64,000 nucleotides of DNA from Azospirillum humicireducens. GTDB taxonomy: Bacteria; Pseudomonadota; Alphaproteobacteria; Azospirillales; Azospirillaceae. Position numbers and translations under genes: made by a program. Location: positions 674,501-738,500 of the forward strand of contig NZ_CP015285.1 of the NCBI RefSeq assembly GCF_001639105.2, in the 5' to 3' direction. Shown one piece after another: positions 47,431 to 58,179 of the stretch (its first letter is position 1; each line of letters begins with the position of its first letter). A model generated the notes under the pieces. That model ran no database searches, had not been told where the DNA came from, and worked only from the letters and a program-made list of their open reading frames with translations.

Positions 47431-49482
47431 TTGTCGGCCCAGTTCCTGCCCTCAGCCTGTCCGCACGACTGCCCCAGCACCTGTGCCCTGGAGGTGGAGC
47501 GCCTCGCCCCCGACCGCATCGGCAAGGTGCGCGGTGCTGCGGAGAACAGCTACACCGCCGGCGTCATCTGCGCGAAGGTCAGCCGCTATGCCGAGCGGGT
47601 GCATTCCCCGGACCGGTTGAAGACGCCGCTGCTGCGCTCCGGCCCCAAGGGCTCCGGCCAGTGGACGGAGATCGGCTGGGACGAGGCGCTGGACCGCATC
47701 GCCGACGCCTTCCTGACCGCCGAGCGCACTTACGGCCCGGAAGCCGTCTGGCCCTATTTCTACGCCGGCACCATGGGGCTGGTGCAGCGCGGCAGCATCC
47801 AGCGCCTGCGCCACGCCAAGGGCTATTCGCGTCAGACCAGCACGGTGTGCGACACGCCGGCCAACATGGGCTGGCTTGCCGGCTATGGCGACATCCGCGG
47901 CGCCGACCCGCGCGAGATGGCGGAGAGCGACCTGATCGTCAATTGGGGCGGCAATCCGGTGGCGACCCAGGTCAACGTGATGACCCATGTCAGCCGCGCC
48001 CGGAAGGGCCGCGGGGCGAAGCTGGTCACCATCGACCCCTACCGCACCGGCACGGCCGAGGTCTCCGACCTGCACCTGATGCTGCGGCCGGGCACCGACG
48101 GGGCGCTGGCCTGCGCGGTGATGCATGTGCTGTTCCGCGACGGTTATGCCGACCGCGCCTATCTCGACCGTTTCGCCGCCGGCGCCGACCGGCTGGAGGC
48201 GCATCTCGCCGCCCGCACGCCCGAATGGGCGGCGGGGATCACCGGCCTGACCGTGGCGGAGATCGAGGAGTTCGCCCGCCTCTATGGCACAACCAAGCGC
48301 AGCTATCTGCGCGTCGGCTACGGCCTGTCGCGCGCCCACAACGGGGCGGCGCAGGTCCATGCCGTGTCCTGCCTGCCGGTGGTCACCGGCGCCTGGCAGC
48401 ACAGGGGCGGTGGCGCACTCTACTGCTCGTCCGGCATCTACAAGCTGGACAAGACCCTGTCGGAGGGGCTGGACCGCCTCGACAAGTCGGTGCGCAGCTT
48501 CGATCAGTCGCGCATCGGTGCGGTGCTGACCGGCGACCCGCGCGACCTGACCAGCGGCCCGCCGGTGACGGCGATGTTGATCCAGAACACCAACCCGGTG
48601 ACGATCTGCCCGGACTCGACCCGTGTCCGCCAGGGCTTCCTGCGCGAGGATCTGTTCGTCGCGGTGCATGAGCAGTTCATGACCGACACGGCCAAGCTGG
48701 CCGATCTGGTGATCCCCGCCACCACCTTCCTGGAGCATGACGACATCTACCGCGGTGGCGGCCAGATGCACATCCTGATCGGCCGCAAGGTGATCGAACC
48801 GCAGTTCGAGGCGCGTGAGAACCATTGGGTGATCTCCGAACTCGCCCGCCGCGTCGGCGCCGAGCATCCCGGCTTCGGCATGACCGCGCTGGAGATCGTC
48901 GACGCCATGCTGAAGGCGTCCGGCCTCGGCGATGCGGCGACGCTGACGGAACAGCGCTGGATCGACGCCCAGCCCGATTTCGAGACCTCGCATTTCCTCA
49001 ACGGCTTCGCCCACCCCGGCGGCAAGTTCCGCTTCGCCCCCGACTGGGCGGCGCTCGGCCCCTATGGCGGCATGCCGGCTCTGCCCGACCACATGCCACC
49101 CGGCCGCGACGCCGATGCCGAGCACCCGTTCCGCCTCGTCACCGCTCCGGCCCGCCAGTTCCTCAACACCTCCTTCACCGAGACGCTGACCGCCCAGAAG
49201 CGCGAAGGCCGTCCCACCGCCCTGATCCACCCCGACGACGCGGCGGGGCTGGGTCTGGCCGATGGCGACGCGGTGCGGTTGGGCAACCCGCAGGGCAGCG
49301 TGGTGGTCCATGCCAAGTCCTTCGCCGGTGTGCCGCGCGGCGTGGTGATCGTCGAGGGCATCTGGCCGAACAGCGCCTTCGTCGAGGGCATGGGCATCAA
49401 CAGCCTGACCTCGCCGGAGCCGGTCCCGCCGGCCGGCGGTGCGGCGTTCCACGACACGGCGGTGTGGATGCGGGCGGCGTAG
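47431..49482 (+). CDS. Molybdopterin oxidoreductase with N-terminal [4Fe-4S] motif
   Basis: This 683-residue bis-MGD enzyme belongs to the DMSO-reductase/BisC superfamily. It has the Fe4S4 motif CPHDCPSTCALEV...CAK (cysteines about 9, 13, 17 and 49), the Mo-pterin domains (SDLIVNWGGNPVATQ, TIDPYRTGTAEVSDL) and a dinucleotide-binding C-terminal domain (about 570-680). Translation likely starts at TTG 47431, with GAGG just before; the region upstream of this is terminator and promoter. There is no Tat signal, so it is cytoplasmic. No electron-transfer subunit is adjacent; substrate unknown. Confidence 0.85.
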   Translation: MSAQFLPSACPHDCPSTCALEVERLAPDRIGKVRGAAENSYTAGVICAKVSRYAERVHSPDRLKTPLLRSGPKGSGQWTEIGWDEALDRIADAFLTAERTYGPEAVWPYFYAGTMGLVQRGSIQRLRHAKGYSRQTSTVCDTPANMGWLAGYGDIRGADPREMAESDLIVNWGGNPVATQVNVMTHVSRARKGRGAKLVTIDPYRTGTAEVSDLHLMLRPGTDGALACAVMHVLFRDGYADRAYLDRFAAGADRLEAHLAARTPEWAAGITGLTVAEIEEFARLYGTTKRSYLRVGYGLSRAHNGAAQVHAVSCLPVVTGAWQHRGGGALYCSSGIYKLDKTLSEGLDRLDKSVRSFDQSRIGAVLTGDPRDLTSGPPVTAMLIQNTNPVTICPDSTRVRQGFLREDLFVAVHEQFMTDTAKLADLVIPATTFLEHDDIYRGGGQMHILIGRKVIEPQFEARENHWVISELARRVGAEHPGFGMTALEIVDAMLKASGLGDAATLTEQRWIDAQPDFETSHFLNGFAHPGGKFRFAPDWAALGPYGGMPALPDHMPPGRDADAEHPFRLVTAPARQFLNTSFTETLTAQKREGRPTALIHPDDAAGLGLADGDAVRLGNPQGSVVVHAKSFAGVPRGVVIVEGIWPNSAFVEGMGINSLTSPEPVPPAGGAAFHDTAVWMRAA

Positions 49483-49592
49483 GCCACCCGTTTCCATCCC
49501 CCACATCCCACCCCTGTCCACACCCACCCGTGCGTCGCCCGCCCATCTCTGCTATGGCTGTGCCCCCAATACAGAGATCGCGCAGCACCGCC

Positions 49593-51389
49593 ATGACCGA
49601 GCCCGCCGCCTTCCTCAACGTCGCCAATTCCCTGTCCGGCAAGCGCTGGCAGGCTCGGCCCTGCGACGAGCGGCAGGCGCAGGCGCTGACCCAGGGACGT
49701 GGGTTGCCGGAGATCGTCGGCCGGGTGCTGGCCGCCCGCGGTGTCACCGAGGAAAGTTGCGAGACCTTCCTCAACCCGACGCTGAAGGCGCTGATGCCCG
49801 ATCCCTCGCGCTTCCGCGACATGGATCCGGCGGCCGAGCGTATCGCCCGCGCCATCCGCGACGGTGAACCGGTCGCTGTCTTCGGCGACTACGACGTCGA
49901 CGGCGCCACCTCCGCCGCCCTGCTGCGCCGGTTCTTCCGCGCGCTCGGCGGCGACATCCGCGTCTATGTTCCCGACCGTATCAAGGAGGGCTATGGCCCC
50001 AACGCAGCGGCACTGCTGCGGCTGAAAGGGGAGGGGGTGCGGCTGGTGGTGACCGTCGATTGCGGCATCTCCGCCTTCGCCGCGCTGGAAGCTGCCGCCG
50101 ATGCCGGGCTTGAGGTCGTCGTGCTCGACCACCACGCCGCCGAACCGCGCCTGCCGCCCGCCGTCGCTCTGGTCAATCCCAACCGGCTGGACGAGGACGG
50201 TGCCTATCGCACGCTGTGCGCCGCGGGTGTCACCTTCCTCACCATCGTCGCCGTCAACCGTGCGCTGCGTCAGTCCGGCTTCTACAACGACCGGGCGGAA
50301 CCCGATCTGAGGGAATGGCTCGATCTGGTCGCCCTCGGCACGGTGTGCGATGTGGTGCCGCTGACCGGGCTGAACCGCGCGCTGGTGGCGCAGGGGTTGA
50401 AGGTGATGGCACGCCGTGCCAATCCGGGGCTCGCCGCCCTGTCCGACGTGGCGGGGGTGAAGGAGAAGCCCGACGCCTATCATGCCGGCTATGTCCTGGG
50501 TCCGCGCGTGAATGCCGGCGGCCGGGTTGGCGCGTCCGACCTCGGCGCCCGCCTGCTCTCCACTGACGATCCGGTCGAGGCGATGGAACTCGCACAGCGT
50601 CTGGAAGGCCACAACGCCGAACGCCGCGCCGTCGAACAGGCGGTCCTCGAAGAAGCGCTGGAGCGCGTCGCCACCGAGGGCGGGCGGGAGACCGATCTGG
50701 TCTTCGTCACCGGGGCCGGCTGGCATCCCGGCGTCATCGGCATCGTCGCCGCCCGCCTGAAGGAGCGTTACAGCCGCCCGGCCTGCGTTGTCGCCCTGGA
50801 GGAAACCGCCGACGGCACCGTCATCGGCAAGGCCTCCGGCCGCTCCGTCCGCGGCGTCGATCTGGGGTCCGCGGTGATCGCCGCCCGGCAGGAGGGGCTG
50901 CTGCTGGCCGGCGGCGGCCACCGCATGGCGGCCGGCTTCACTGTGGCCGGCGACAAGATCGACGCGCTGCGCGATTTCCTGCACAGCCGCATTTCCGAAC
51001 AGGTTTCCGCCGCTCCGCTGGTGCCGACGCTTGAACTGGACGGCGCGCTGTCGGTCGGCGGCGCCAGCGTCGGGCTGGTGACCATGCTCGACAAGCTCGG
51101 CCCCTACGGAACCGGCAATTCCGAGCCGCGCTTCGCCATCGCCGATGCCCGCGTCGTGCGTGCCGACGTGGTGGGCGCCAACCATGTCCGCTGCATCCTG
51201 CAGGGAAACGACGGCGCCCGCCTGAAGGCCATCGCCTTCCGCGCGCTGGACAGCGACATGGGCCAAGCCCTGCTGACCGGCCGCGGCACCCCCTTCCACC
51301 TTGCCGGCGTGCTGCGGATCGACCGCTGGAACGGCGCCGAGGGCGTGCAGTTGCTGATCGACGATGCGGCACCGGCGCGGTCGGCGTAG
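49593..51389 (+). CDS. recJ: Single-stranded-DNA-specific exonuclease RecJ
   Basis: This 598-residue 5'-3' exonuclease of the DHH superfamily has GDYDVDGATSAAL (motif I, about residue 95), VTVDCGIS, and VVLDHHAAE (DHH motif, about 180). The DHHA1 domain (about 370-475) has ASGRSVRGVDLG and GGGHRMAAGFT. The C-terminal OB-like domain ends the protein. It acts in recombination and mismatch repair. It is full length, starts at 49593 after a 110-bp gap and precedes the tRNA-Glu gene. Confidence 0.96.
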   Translation: MTEPAAFLNVANSLSGKRWQARPCDERQAQALTQGRGLPEIVGRVLAARGVTEESCETFLNPTLKALMPDPSRFRDMDPAAERIARAIRDGEPVAVFGDYDVDGATSAALLRRFFRALGGDIRVYVPDRIKEGYGPNAAALLRLKGEGVRLVVTVDCGISAFAALEAAADAGLEVVVLDHHAAEPRLPPAVALVNPNRLDEDGAYRTLCAAGVTFLTIVAVNRALRQSGFYNDRAEPDLREWLDLVALGTVCDVVPLTGLNRALVAQGLKVMARRANPGLAALSDVAGVKEKPDAYHAGYVLGPRVNAGGRVGASDLGARLLSTDDPVEAMELAQRLEGHNAERRAVEQAVLEEALERVATEGGRETDLVFVTGAGWHPGVIGIVAARLKERYSRPACVVALEETADGTVIGKASGRSVRGVDLGSAVIAARQEGLLLAGGGHRMAAGFTVAGDKIDALRDFLHSRISEQVSAAPLVPTLELDGALSVGGASVGLVTMLDKLGPYGTGNSEPRFAIADARVVRADVVGANHVRCILQGNDGARLKAIAFRALDSDMGQALLTGRGTPFHLAGVLRIDRWNGAEGVQLLIDDAAPARSA

Positions 51390-51497
51390 AGCTTCCAACG
51401 GGTTGGCGGGGCGTGGCGCAAAAAAGTATCGGTGGATGCAAAAAAGCGCTTGCGCTCTCCGGCCCCGATCTTTAGAAAGCGCGTCACCGCGAACGAC

Positions 51498-51573
<76 letters not shown>

Positions 51574-51603
51574 CCTTCTCAAAGGTGTGCGACAAGATTA
51601 ATG

Positions 51604-51629
51604 GGCCCGGCTGCAAAGCCGGGCCTTTT
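51604..51629 (+). terminator. Terminator after tRNA-Glu
   Basis: A perfect 9-bp stem GGCCCGGCT/AGCCGGGCC (51604-51612, 51617-51625) with tetraloop GCAA is followed by TTTT, 31 bp after the tRNA CCA. Confidence 0.93.
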
Positions 51630-51716
51630 GCTTTTGGCGGGATTTGCGCCCGGCGGTTGCCCGTCGATCCGGTTTCGCCCATCCTGACCTTTCCGGCCGC
51701 AGCAGAGCTGACCGCG

Positions 51717-52739
51717 ATGACCGCCCCGAACCTCGCCGCTACCGCAATCCCCCTCAGCGTCGCCCCGATGATGGATTGGACCGACCGGCATTGCCGGTAC
51801 TTCCACCGTCTGCTATCGCGCTCGACCCTGCTCTATACCGAGATGGTGACGACCGGCGCCGTGCTGCATGGCGACCGCGAGCGGCTGCTCGGCTTCGACG
51901 CGGCGGAACATCCGGTTGCGCTCCAGCTCGGCGGGTCGGATCCGGCGGACCTCGCGGCCTGCGCCCGCATCGCGGAAGAGTGGGGCTATGACGAGGTGAA
52001 CCTCAATGTCGGCTGCCCGAGCGACCGGGTGCAGTCCGGCCGCTTCGGCGCCTGCCTGATGGCGGAACCCGATCTGGTCGCCCGGTTGGTCGGCGCCATG
52101 CGCGACGCCGTGTCGATCCCGGTCACCGTCAAGTCGCGCATCGCCATCGACGAGATGGAGGAATGGCCGACGCTGGACCATTTCATCCGCACCGTCTCCG
52201 CCGCCGGTTGCACCCACTTCATCGTCCATGCCCGCAAGGCCTGGCTGAAGGGCCTCAGCCCCAAGGAGAACCGGGACATCCCGCCGCTGCGCTACGACCT
52301 CGTCCACCGGCTGAAGGCGGAGTACCCTGAGCTGACCATTGCCATCAACGGCGGCATCCGCACGCTGGACGAAGCCGAGGAGCATCTGGGCAAGGTCGAC
52401 AGCGTGATGATCGGCCGCGCCGCCTATGAGACTCCCTATCTGCTGGCCGATGCCGACCGCCGCCTGATGGGCGGGGCACCCGGCCCCGACCGCCATACGG
52501 TGATCGAGGCAATGCTGCCCTACATCGAGGCGCGCATGGCGAGCGGCACGCCCTTGGCTGCCATCACCCGCCACATGCTGGGCCTGTTCCAGGGGCTTCC
52601 CGGCGCCCGTGCCTACCGCCGCCATATCGCCGAGAACGCGCACCGCCCCGGCGCAGGGCCGGAAGTGCTCGAACGTGCCGCCGCTTTGGTGCGGTGCCGG
52701 GGGGCGGAGGAGGCCGGCCGGGACAGCGAGGCTGCCTGA
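51717..52739 (+). CDS. dusA: tRNA-dihydrouridine synthase A
   Basis: The 340-residue FMN enzyme reduces uridine in the D-loop (U20/U20a for DusA). It has PMMDWTDRHCRYFHRLL at the start, LQLGGSDP, and the catalytic Cys in NVGCPSDRVQSGRFGACLM (about residue 100), with the DusA-type GLSPKENRDIPPLRY and INGGIRTLDEA. DusA rather than DusB/C is indicated by the length and the SPKENR motif. ATG 51717 is the first plausible start after the tRNA terminator. It is next to a tRNA gene but probably not cotranscribed. Confidence 0.93.
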   Translation: MTAPNLAATAIPLSVAPMMDWTDRHCRYFHRLLSRSTLLYTEMVTTGAVLHGDRERLLGFDAAEHPVALQLGGSDPADLAACARIAEEWGYDEVNLNVGCPSDRVQSGRFGACLMAEPDLVARLVGAMRDAVSIPVTVKSRIAIDEMEEWPTLDHFIRTVSAAGCTHFIVHARKAWLKGLSPKENRDIPPLRYDLVHRLKAEYPELTIAINGGIRTLDEAEEHLGKVDSVMIGRAAYETPYLLADADRRLMGGAPGPDRHTVIEAMLPYIEARMASGTPLAAITRHMLGLFQGLPGARAYRRHIAENAHRPGAGPEVLERAAALVRCRGAEEAGRDSEAA

Positions 52740-52783
52740 CCGGTCTCCAAGCCCGTGGGCGATCGTACGCCCGTTTCCATGTC

Positions 52784-54886
52784 TCAGACCGACCGCACCG
52801 ACGCGATGAAGCTCATCACCTCCCCGCGCAGCTTCTCAGCATCGCGGGCGAGATCGCTGGACGCCTCATGGACGTTCGATGCCGCCGATCCGGTTTCCGA
52901 GACCGACCGGGTGACGCCGGCGATGTTGGACGACACCTCACCGGTGCCACGAGCCGCTTCCATCACGTTGCTGGCGATGTCGCGGGTGGCGGCACCCTGC
53001 TCCTCGATGGCGGCGGCGATGGTGGTGGTGATCTCGCTGATCTGGCCGATGGTCAGGCCGATGCCCTGGATCGCCGTCTGCGCCCCGGCGGTGGCCGACT
53101 GGATCTCCTTGACCTTCGCCTGGATCTCGTCGGTCGCCCGAGCGGTCTGAGTGGCCAACGCCTTCACCTCGGAAGCGACAACGGCGAAGCCCTTGCCGGC
53201 CTCGCCGGCACGGGCGGCCTCGATGGTGGCGTTCAGCGCCAGCAGGTTGGTCTGCCCGGCGATGGAGTTGATGAGGTCGACCACCGCACCGATCTGATGC
53301 GCGGTTTCCACCAGCGCCTGCATGCTGGCGTTGGTCTGGTCGGCCTGCGTCACCGCCTCGCCCGAGATGCGGGTGGAGGTGGAAACCTGACGGCCGATCT
53401 CGCGGATGGAGGCCGACAACTCCTCCGTCGCCGACGCCACCGTCTGGACATTGACGGAGGCCTGCTCCGCCGCCGCCGCGACCGTGGTCGCCATCTGGCT
53501 TGCGGTGTCGGCGTTGCTGGACATCGCGCCGGCGGTGTTCTGCATGGTCTTCGCCGCGGCGGCGACCTGTTCGACGATGTGCATCGCCTGCCGGTCGAAG
53601 GCCTGGATCAACGCCTCCAGTTGGCTGGCGCGTCGCTCCTTCGCCGCCTGTTCGGCTGCCTGTTCAGCGGCCATGCGGTCGGTGGCGATCATGTTGTCCT
53701 TGAATACGGTGACGGCCGCAGCCATGCCGCCGATCTCGTCCTGACGGTCCAGTCCGGGAATCTCGACGCTCATGTCGCGGTCGGCCAGACGGCGCATGGT
53801 ATCGGTCAGGCGGCGGATCGGCTGGGCGATGCGGCGGTTGGCGATGGCAAGTCCGCCCGCCGTCAGGCCGGCGGTCAGCAGCAGCAGCAGCAGGGCGTAA
53901 ATCGCGTCGGAGCGGGCATCGTCCAGATCGCTGGCCGACTGGTCGACGATGCGGTCCACCGCGGCCAGAGCCACATCGACGATATAGCCCTGGGTCGCCG
54001 TTTCCTCCGGCCGCAGCTTGTCCAACGGAACCGGCGAGGGCTTGCCGGACGACAGGGCGGTCACGATCGCCTTGCGTTGGTCGGCGAAGCTGCCCTCGAA
54101 ATTGCCTTTCGCCTTCTGCATCGCGGCCAGGATGCTCGGATGCGTGCCTGGCCGGGCTGCCGATTCGCTCACCTGCGCCCAGGTCTGGATGCCGCGGCCG
54201 AGATAGTCGGCGACGATCAGGTCATCGTCCCGCGTCCAGGCCTGCCCGGTGCCGATGGCGTTCTGGATGCGGAATGCCATGATGCCAAGATTGAGCCTGG
54301 TCGCCCAGGCGGCGCGCTTGATCGTCAGCAGGTTGCCGACTTCGGCCGACGCATCGCGGATGTCTGCGTCGAGGAGGTCCGTGGTCGTGGCCAGCGCGTC
54401 GAGGAAATCGTTCTGGGTCTTCAGCCAGCTATCCGCCAGCCCCTTGTCGCGCGCCGACAGCGGCTTTCTCAAGGCCTCGTCGGTTGCTTTGCGCGCCTGT
54501 TCCAGCTTGTCGAAACTGGCGCGCAGCCGGTCCGCCGCCGCCGGTGCACCCGGCAGATCAGCGACGGCGAGTGCCGCGATGATGGCTCGGTAGCCGTCCG
54601 ACGAGGTGCGGCGTTGGTTGGCGAGGTCCTGCTCAACGCTGCCGCCGATGGTCTTGTCGGCTCCCAGGGCGGGTGTGACGAGGCCGCGTTCCAGCCGGGT
54701 GGCGAGCAGCGTTTTCAACAGTTCCCGGCTTGTCACGCTCAGCGTCGCGACGCGATCGGCGCCGCGATAGCGGGAGACGGCGTCCACAAGAATGATCGAG
54801 TTCTGAGCGATCAGCAGCAGGCCGAACGCAAGCGTTATCAGCCCGATCGTTGCGCGGACGGAAAGGGAAGACAGAAATGTTTTCAT
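52784..54886 (-). CDS. Methyl-accepting chemotaxis protein
   Basis: The 700-residue transmembrane receptor has a membrane helix (about 12-34), a long all-helical periplasmic sensor of about 280 residues, a second helix (about 318-340), HAMP (about 341-395) and the signalling domain with the conserved hairpin tip [40 protein letters not shown] (given in part). The C-terminus lacks a CheR-docking pentapeptide. The helical sensor suggests a HBM-like or four-helix type for small metabolites. Start at 54886 has AAGG eight bases upstream. It is divergent from thrC. Confidence 0.93.
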   Translation of the reverse strand: MKTFLSSLSVRATIGLITLAFGLLLIAQNSIILVDAVSRYRGADRVATLSVTSRELLKTLLATRLERGLVTPALGADKTIGGSVEQDLANQRRTSSDGYRAIIAALAVADLPGAPAAADRLRASFDKLEQARKATDEALRKPLSARDKGLADSWLKTQNDFLDALATTTDLLDADIRDASAEVGNLLTIKRAAWATRLNLGIMAFRIQNAIGTGQAWTRDDDLIVADYLGRGIQTWAQVSESAARPGTHPSILAAMQKAKGNFEGSFADQRKAIVTALSSGKPSPVPLDKLRPEETATQGYIVDVALAAVDRIVDQSASDLDDARSDAIYALLLLLLTAGLTAGGLAIANRRIAQPIRRLTDTMRRLADRDMSVEIPGLDRQDEIGGMAAAVTVFKDNMIATDRMAAEQAAEQAAKERRASQLEALIQAFDRQAMHIVEQVAAAAKTMQNTAGAMSSNADTASQMATTVAAAAEQASVNVQTVASATEELSASIREIGRQVSTSTRISGEAVTQADQTNASMQALVETAHQIGAVVDLINSIAGQTNLLALNATIEAARAGEAGKGFAVVASEVKALATQTARATDEIQAKVKEIQSATAGAQTAIQGIGLTIGQISEITTTIAAAIEEQGAATRDIASNVMEAARGTGEVSSNIAGVTRSVSETGSAASNVHEASSDLARDAEKLRGEVMSFIASVRSV

Positions 54887-55317
54887 TGTTTTGACCTTTT
54901 CGGAAACAGCCTTGTTCCTGGCGCTATTCAACCCCTGCATCAATATTTCCCTGATACGGTTTAACAAGGATTAACCCTATGGTACGTGCAGCCGAATCCC
55001 GCTTGCACGGTTCCTTTCCGATGGTCTGCCCGCCGGTGAATCGCGTGCCCGGCGACAAGGTTCCGATTAAGACGACGAAAGGGACGGATCCCATCACTTC
55101 GCCGGACGTATCCTATGGTTGTATTTTGGCGTCTCGAGCGATCCATTCGATTGAGGTGCTGATCGCTGGCCGGAAAGATGCTCCGCCGGTTTTCACCACC
55201 CGATCAGGAACCGCAGGCGGCCTACCATCGGGGAATATGCGCCGTGCGTCCCGCACCGCTTGCGTGCGGGCAGGGTCCTCGCTAACTATGCCCACTTCAT
55301 CGGACGGAGTGTAAGCG
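54887..55317. other. Divergent intergenic region between chemoreceptor and thrC
   Basis: This 431-bp gap has promoters for the chemoreceptor (minus) and thrC (plus). Ahead of thrC a -35-like TTGCGT (55260 region) and a TAACTAT are visible, only weak matches. No RNA gene or other gene is supported; small ORFs on both strands have no ribosome binding site. Confidence 0.5.
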
Positions 55318-56739
55318 GTGCGGTACGTCAGCACGCGGGGCGCGGCCCCGGTCCTGGGTTTTGAAGACGTCCTCCTGGCCGGGCTGGCGCGCGACGGCGG
55401 CCTCTATGTGCCGGAAACCTGGCCGCAATTCACGGCCGACGACATCCGCGCCCTGCGCGGTCTGCCCTACAGTGAGATCGCTGTCCGCGTGATGCTGCCC
55501 TTCCTTGGCGGTTCCATCGCCGAGGACGAGTTCCGCGCCATCGTCCGTGACGCCTATGCCAGCTTCGACCATGCCGCGGTGACTCCGCTGGTGCAGGTCG
55601 ACCCGACCACCTGGGTGCTGGAGCTGTTCCACGGGCCGACATTGGCCTTCAAGGATGTGGCGCTGCAACTGCTCGGCCGCTTGTTCGACCATGTGCTGGC
55701 CAAGCGCGGGCAGCGGGTGACCATCGTCGGCGCCACCTCCGGCGACACCGGATCGGCCGCCATCGAGGCCTGCCGCGACCGCCAGAACGTCGACATCTTC
55801 ATCCTGCACCCCAAGGGCCGCACGTCCGAGGTGCAGCGCAGGCAGATGACCAGCGTGCTGTCGTCCAACGTCCACAACATCGCGCTGGACGGCACCTTCG
55901 ACGATTGCCAGGACCTCGTGAAGGCGATGTTCAACGACGGTGCCTTCCGCGACCGGATGGGGCTGTCGGCGGTGAACTCGATCAACTGGGCCCGCATCAT
56001 GGCCCAGATCGTCTATTACTTCACCGCCGCGGTGGCGCTGGGCGCCCCCGACCGCAAGCTGGCCTTCACCGTGCCGACCGGCAATTTCGGCAACGTCTAT
56101 GCCGCCTATGGCGCCCGCGCCATGGGGCTGCCGATCGAGACGCTGGTGGTCGGCTCCAACAGCAACGACATCCTGGCGCGCTTTTTCGCCAGCGGGAGCA
56201 TGGTCGCGGCGCCCGTCGTGCCTACCTTGTCTCCCAGTATGGACATCCAGATCTCTTCCAACTTCGAACGGCTGCTGTTCGACCTGCTCGACCGCGACGG
56301 CGCCGCCGTGACCGAGGCGTTGAACCGCTTCCGCACCGAGGGCAAGTTCGCGGTGACCGACGTGCAGCTCGCCCGCGCGCTGGCCATTTTCTCCGGCCAC
56401 CGCGTGGACGAGGCCGCCACCATGGCGACCATCGCCGAGGTCTGGAAGGGCAGCCTCTATCTGCTCGACCCGCACACCGCGGTCGGCATCGGGGCGGCCA
56501 AGGCTGCGGTCGCGGCCGGCCGGGTCGATCCGTCCGTTCCCATGGTGGTTCTCGCCACCGCCCATCCCGCCAAGTTCCCCGACGCGGTGGAAAAGGCGAC
56601 CGGCCGCCGGCCGGAGCTGCCGCCGCGTCTGTCCGATCTTTATGTGCGCGAGGAGCGCCTGTCCGACCTGCCGAACGATCTGGCGGCGGTCCAGGACTTT
56701 GTCATCGCGCGCGCCCGCGCCGCCCAGGAGGCCGCATGA
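55318..56739 (+). CDS. thrC: Threonine synthase
   Basis: The 473-residue PLP enzyme converts O-phosphohomoserine to threonine. It has the PLP lysine in ELFHGPTLAFKDVALQ (about residue 112), GATSGDTGSAAIEA (about 135-148) and VPTGNFGNVYAAYGA for phosphate binding. The start is GTG at 55318. The ATG of the following M16 peptidase overlaps the stop (ATGA), so the two are translated together, a common alphaproteobacterial arrangement. Confidence 0.95.
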   Translation: MRYVSTRGAAPVLGFEDVLLAGLARDGGLYVPETWPQFTADDIRALRGLPYSEIAVRVMLPFLGGSIAEDEFRAIVRDAYASFDHAAVTPLVQVDPTTWVLELFHGPTLAFKDVALQLLGRLFDHVLAKRGQRVTIVGATSGDTGSAAIEACRDRQNVDIFILHPKGRTSEVQRRQMTSVLSSNVHNIALDGTFDDCQDLVKAMFNDGAFRDRMGLSAVNSINWARIMAQIVYYFTAAVALGAPDRKLAFTVPTGNFGNVYAAYGARAMGLPIETLVVGSNSNDILARFFASGSMVAAPVVPTLSPSMDIQISSNFERLLFDLLDRDGAAVTEALNRFRTEGKFAVTDVQLARALAIFSGHRVDEAATMATIAEVWKGSLYLLDPHTAVGIGAAKAAVAAGRVDPSVPMVVLATAHPAKFPDAVEKATGRRPELPPRLSDLYVREERLSDLPNDLAAVQDFVIARARAAQEAA

Positions 56740-57995
56740 GTTCCATTCGTGTGACGACGTTGCCCAACGGGCTTCGCGTCGCGACCGACACCATGCCCGA
56801 CGTGCAGTCCGTGTCTCTCGGCTGCTGGGTCGGGGTTGGCACCCGCAACGAGGCGGCGAGCGTCAACGGCGTCGCCCATCTCGTCGAGCATATGCTGTTC
56901 AAGGGCACCCGGCGCCGGTCCGCCTTCCGCATCTCCGAGGAGATCGAGAATGTCGGCGGGCAGCTGAACGCCTACACCACCCGCGAGCAGACCGCCTATT
57001 ACGCCAAGGTCCTGCACGAGGATGCGCCGCTGGCGCTCGACATCCTGTCCGACATGATCCAGCACTCCACGCTGGACGCCGAGGAACTGGTGCGCGAGCG
57101 CACGGTGGTGCTGCAGGAGATCGGGCAGAGCGCCGATACGCCCGACGACATCATCTTCGACCATTTCCAGTCGACCGCCTATCCGGGGCAGGCCATCGGC
57201 CGCCCGGTGCTGGGCTCGGCGGAGATCGTCGGCACGCTGCCGCGCGAGGCGCTGGTCGACTACATCGCCGGCCATTACGGCGCGCCCGGCATGGTGCTGA
57301 GCGCCGCCGGCCGGATCGAGCATGACCGCATGGTCGATCTCGCGATGAAGGCCTTCGGTGACCTGCCGAGCGGCGCTCCGCCCAAGCCGGAAACCGCCCG
57401 CTACACCGGCGGCGACTTCCGCGAGGACCGCGACCTGGAGCAGATGCACCTCGTGCTCGGCTTCGACGGGGTAGGCGTGCACGATCCGGACTTCTACGCC
57501 CACTCGGTTCTCTCGACCCTGCTGGGCGGCGGCATGTCGTCCCGCCTGTTCCAGGAGGTGCGGGAGAAGCGCGGGCTGGTCTATTCCATCTATACCTTCA
57601 CCGGCGGCTACCATGACGGCGGCCTGTTCGGCGTCTATGCCGGCACCGGCGAGGACGAGGTGGCGGAACTGATTCCCGTCGTCTGCGACGAGATCGCCAA
57701 GGTCGGCGCCGACGTCACCGAGGACGAGGTTGCCCGCGCCCGCGCCCAGCTGAAGGCCGGGACATTGATGGCGCTGGAAAGCTCGATGTCGCGTTGCGAG
57801 CAGCTGGGTCAGCAGATCCTGATCTACGACCGCCCGGTTCCGGTGGAAGAGATCGTGGCGAAGATCGACGGCGTCGACCGCGACGCCGTGGTCAAGGCCA
57901 CCAGCCGACTGCGTGCCAGCCGCCCGACCGTCGCCGCTCTCGGCCCGATCGGCAAGCTCGAAAGCTACGACCGCATCGCGGAGCGTCTCGCCTGA
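56736..57995 (+). CDS. M16-family zinc processing peptidase (mitochondrial processing peptidase-like)
   Basis: The 419-residue zinc peptidase has the inverted zinc-binding motif HLVEH (about residues 50-54) and the distal Glu in ERTVVLQEI. It resembles the beta subunit of mitochondrial processing peptidase (VNGVAHLVEHMLFKGT; later LLGGGMSSRLFQEVREKRGLVYSIYTF). No signal peptide is seen, so it is likely cytoplasmic. It overlaps thrC by 4 bp. Substrate unknown in bacteria; the thrC link is positional only. Confidence 0.9.
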   Translation: MSSIRVTTLPNGLRVATDTMPDVQSVSLGCWVGVGTRNEAASVNGVAHLVEHMLFKGTRRRSAFRISEEIENVGGQLNAYTTREQTAYYAKVLHEDAPLALDILSDMIQHSTLDAEELVRERTVVLQEIGQSADTPDDIIFDHFQSTAYPGQAIGRPVLGSAEIVGTLPREALVDYIAGHYGAPGMVLSAAGRIEHDRMVDLAMKAFGDLPSGAPPKPETARYTGGDFREDRDLEQMHLVLGFDGVGVHDPDFYAHSVLSTLLGGGMSSRLFQEVREKRGLVYSIYTFTGGYHDGGLFGVYAGTGEDEVAELIPVVCDEIAKVGADVTEDEVARARAQLKAGTLMALESSMSRCEQLGQQILIYDRPVPVEEIVAKIDGVDRDAVVKATSRLRASRPTVAALGPIGKLESYDRIAERLA

Positions 57996-58011
57996 CGATG
58001 GCGGCTGCGGT

Positions 58012-58160
58012 GCCCCCTCCCTCCCACGGCTTCGCCGCGGGTCACTCACTCCCCCGCCCTCGGTCGGTCGAAGACCGATCCGATCGCAGGAGAGGGGATG
58101 TTTGCGATGAGGCGGCAGTTCCCTCTCCCACCGAAGGTGGGGGAGGGTTAGGGAGGGGGC
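58012..58160. repeat. 149-bp MITE-like element with 11-bp terminal inverted repeats
   Basis: GCCCCCTCCCT at 58012-58022 and its exact inverse AGGGAGGGGGC at 58150-58160 bound a 149-bp segment. Inside are further palindromes (around 58066-58090, and CTCTCCCACC-GAA-GGTGGGGGAG near 58130). No gene is inside. It fills most of the gap between the M16 peptidase and the RimJ-like gene. Similar CTCTCCC...GGGAGAG repeats are common in proteobacteria. Confidence 0.7.
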
Positions 58161-58179
58161 CGACCACCCCGGAATTGCG

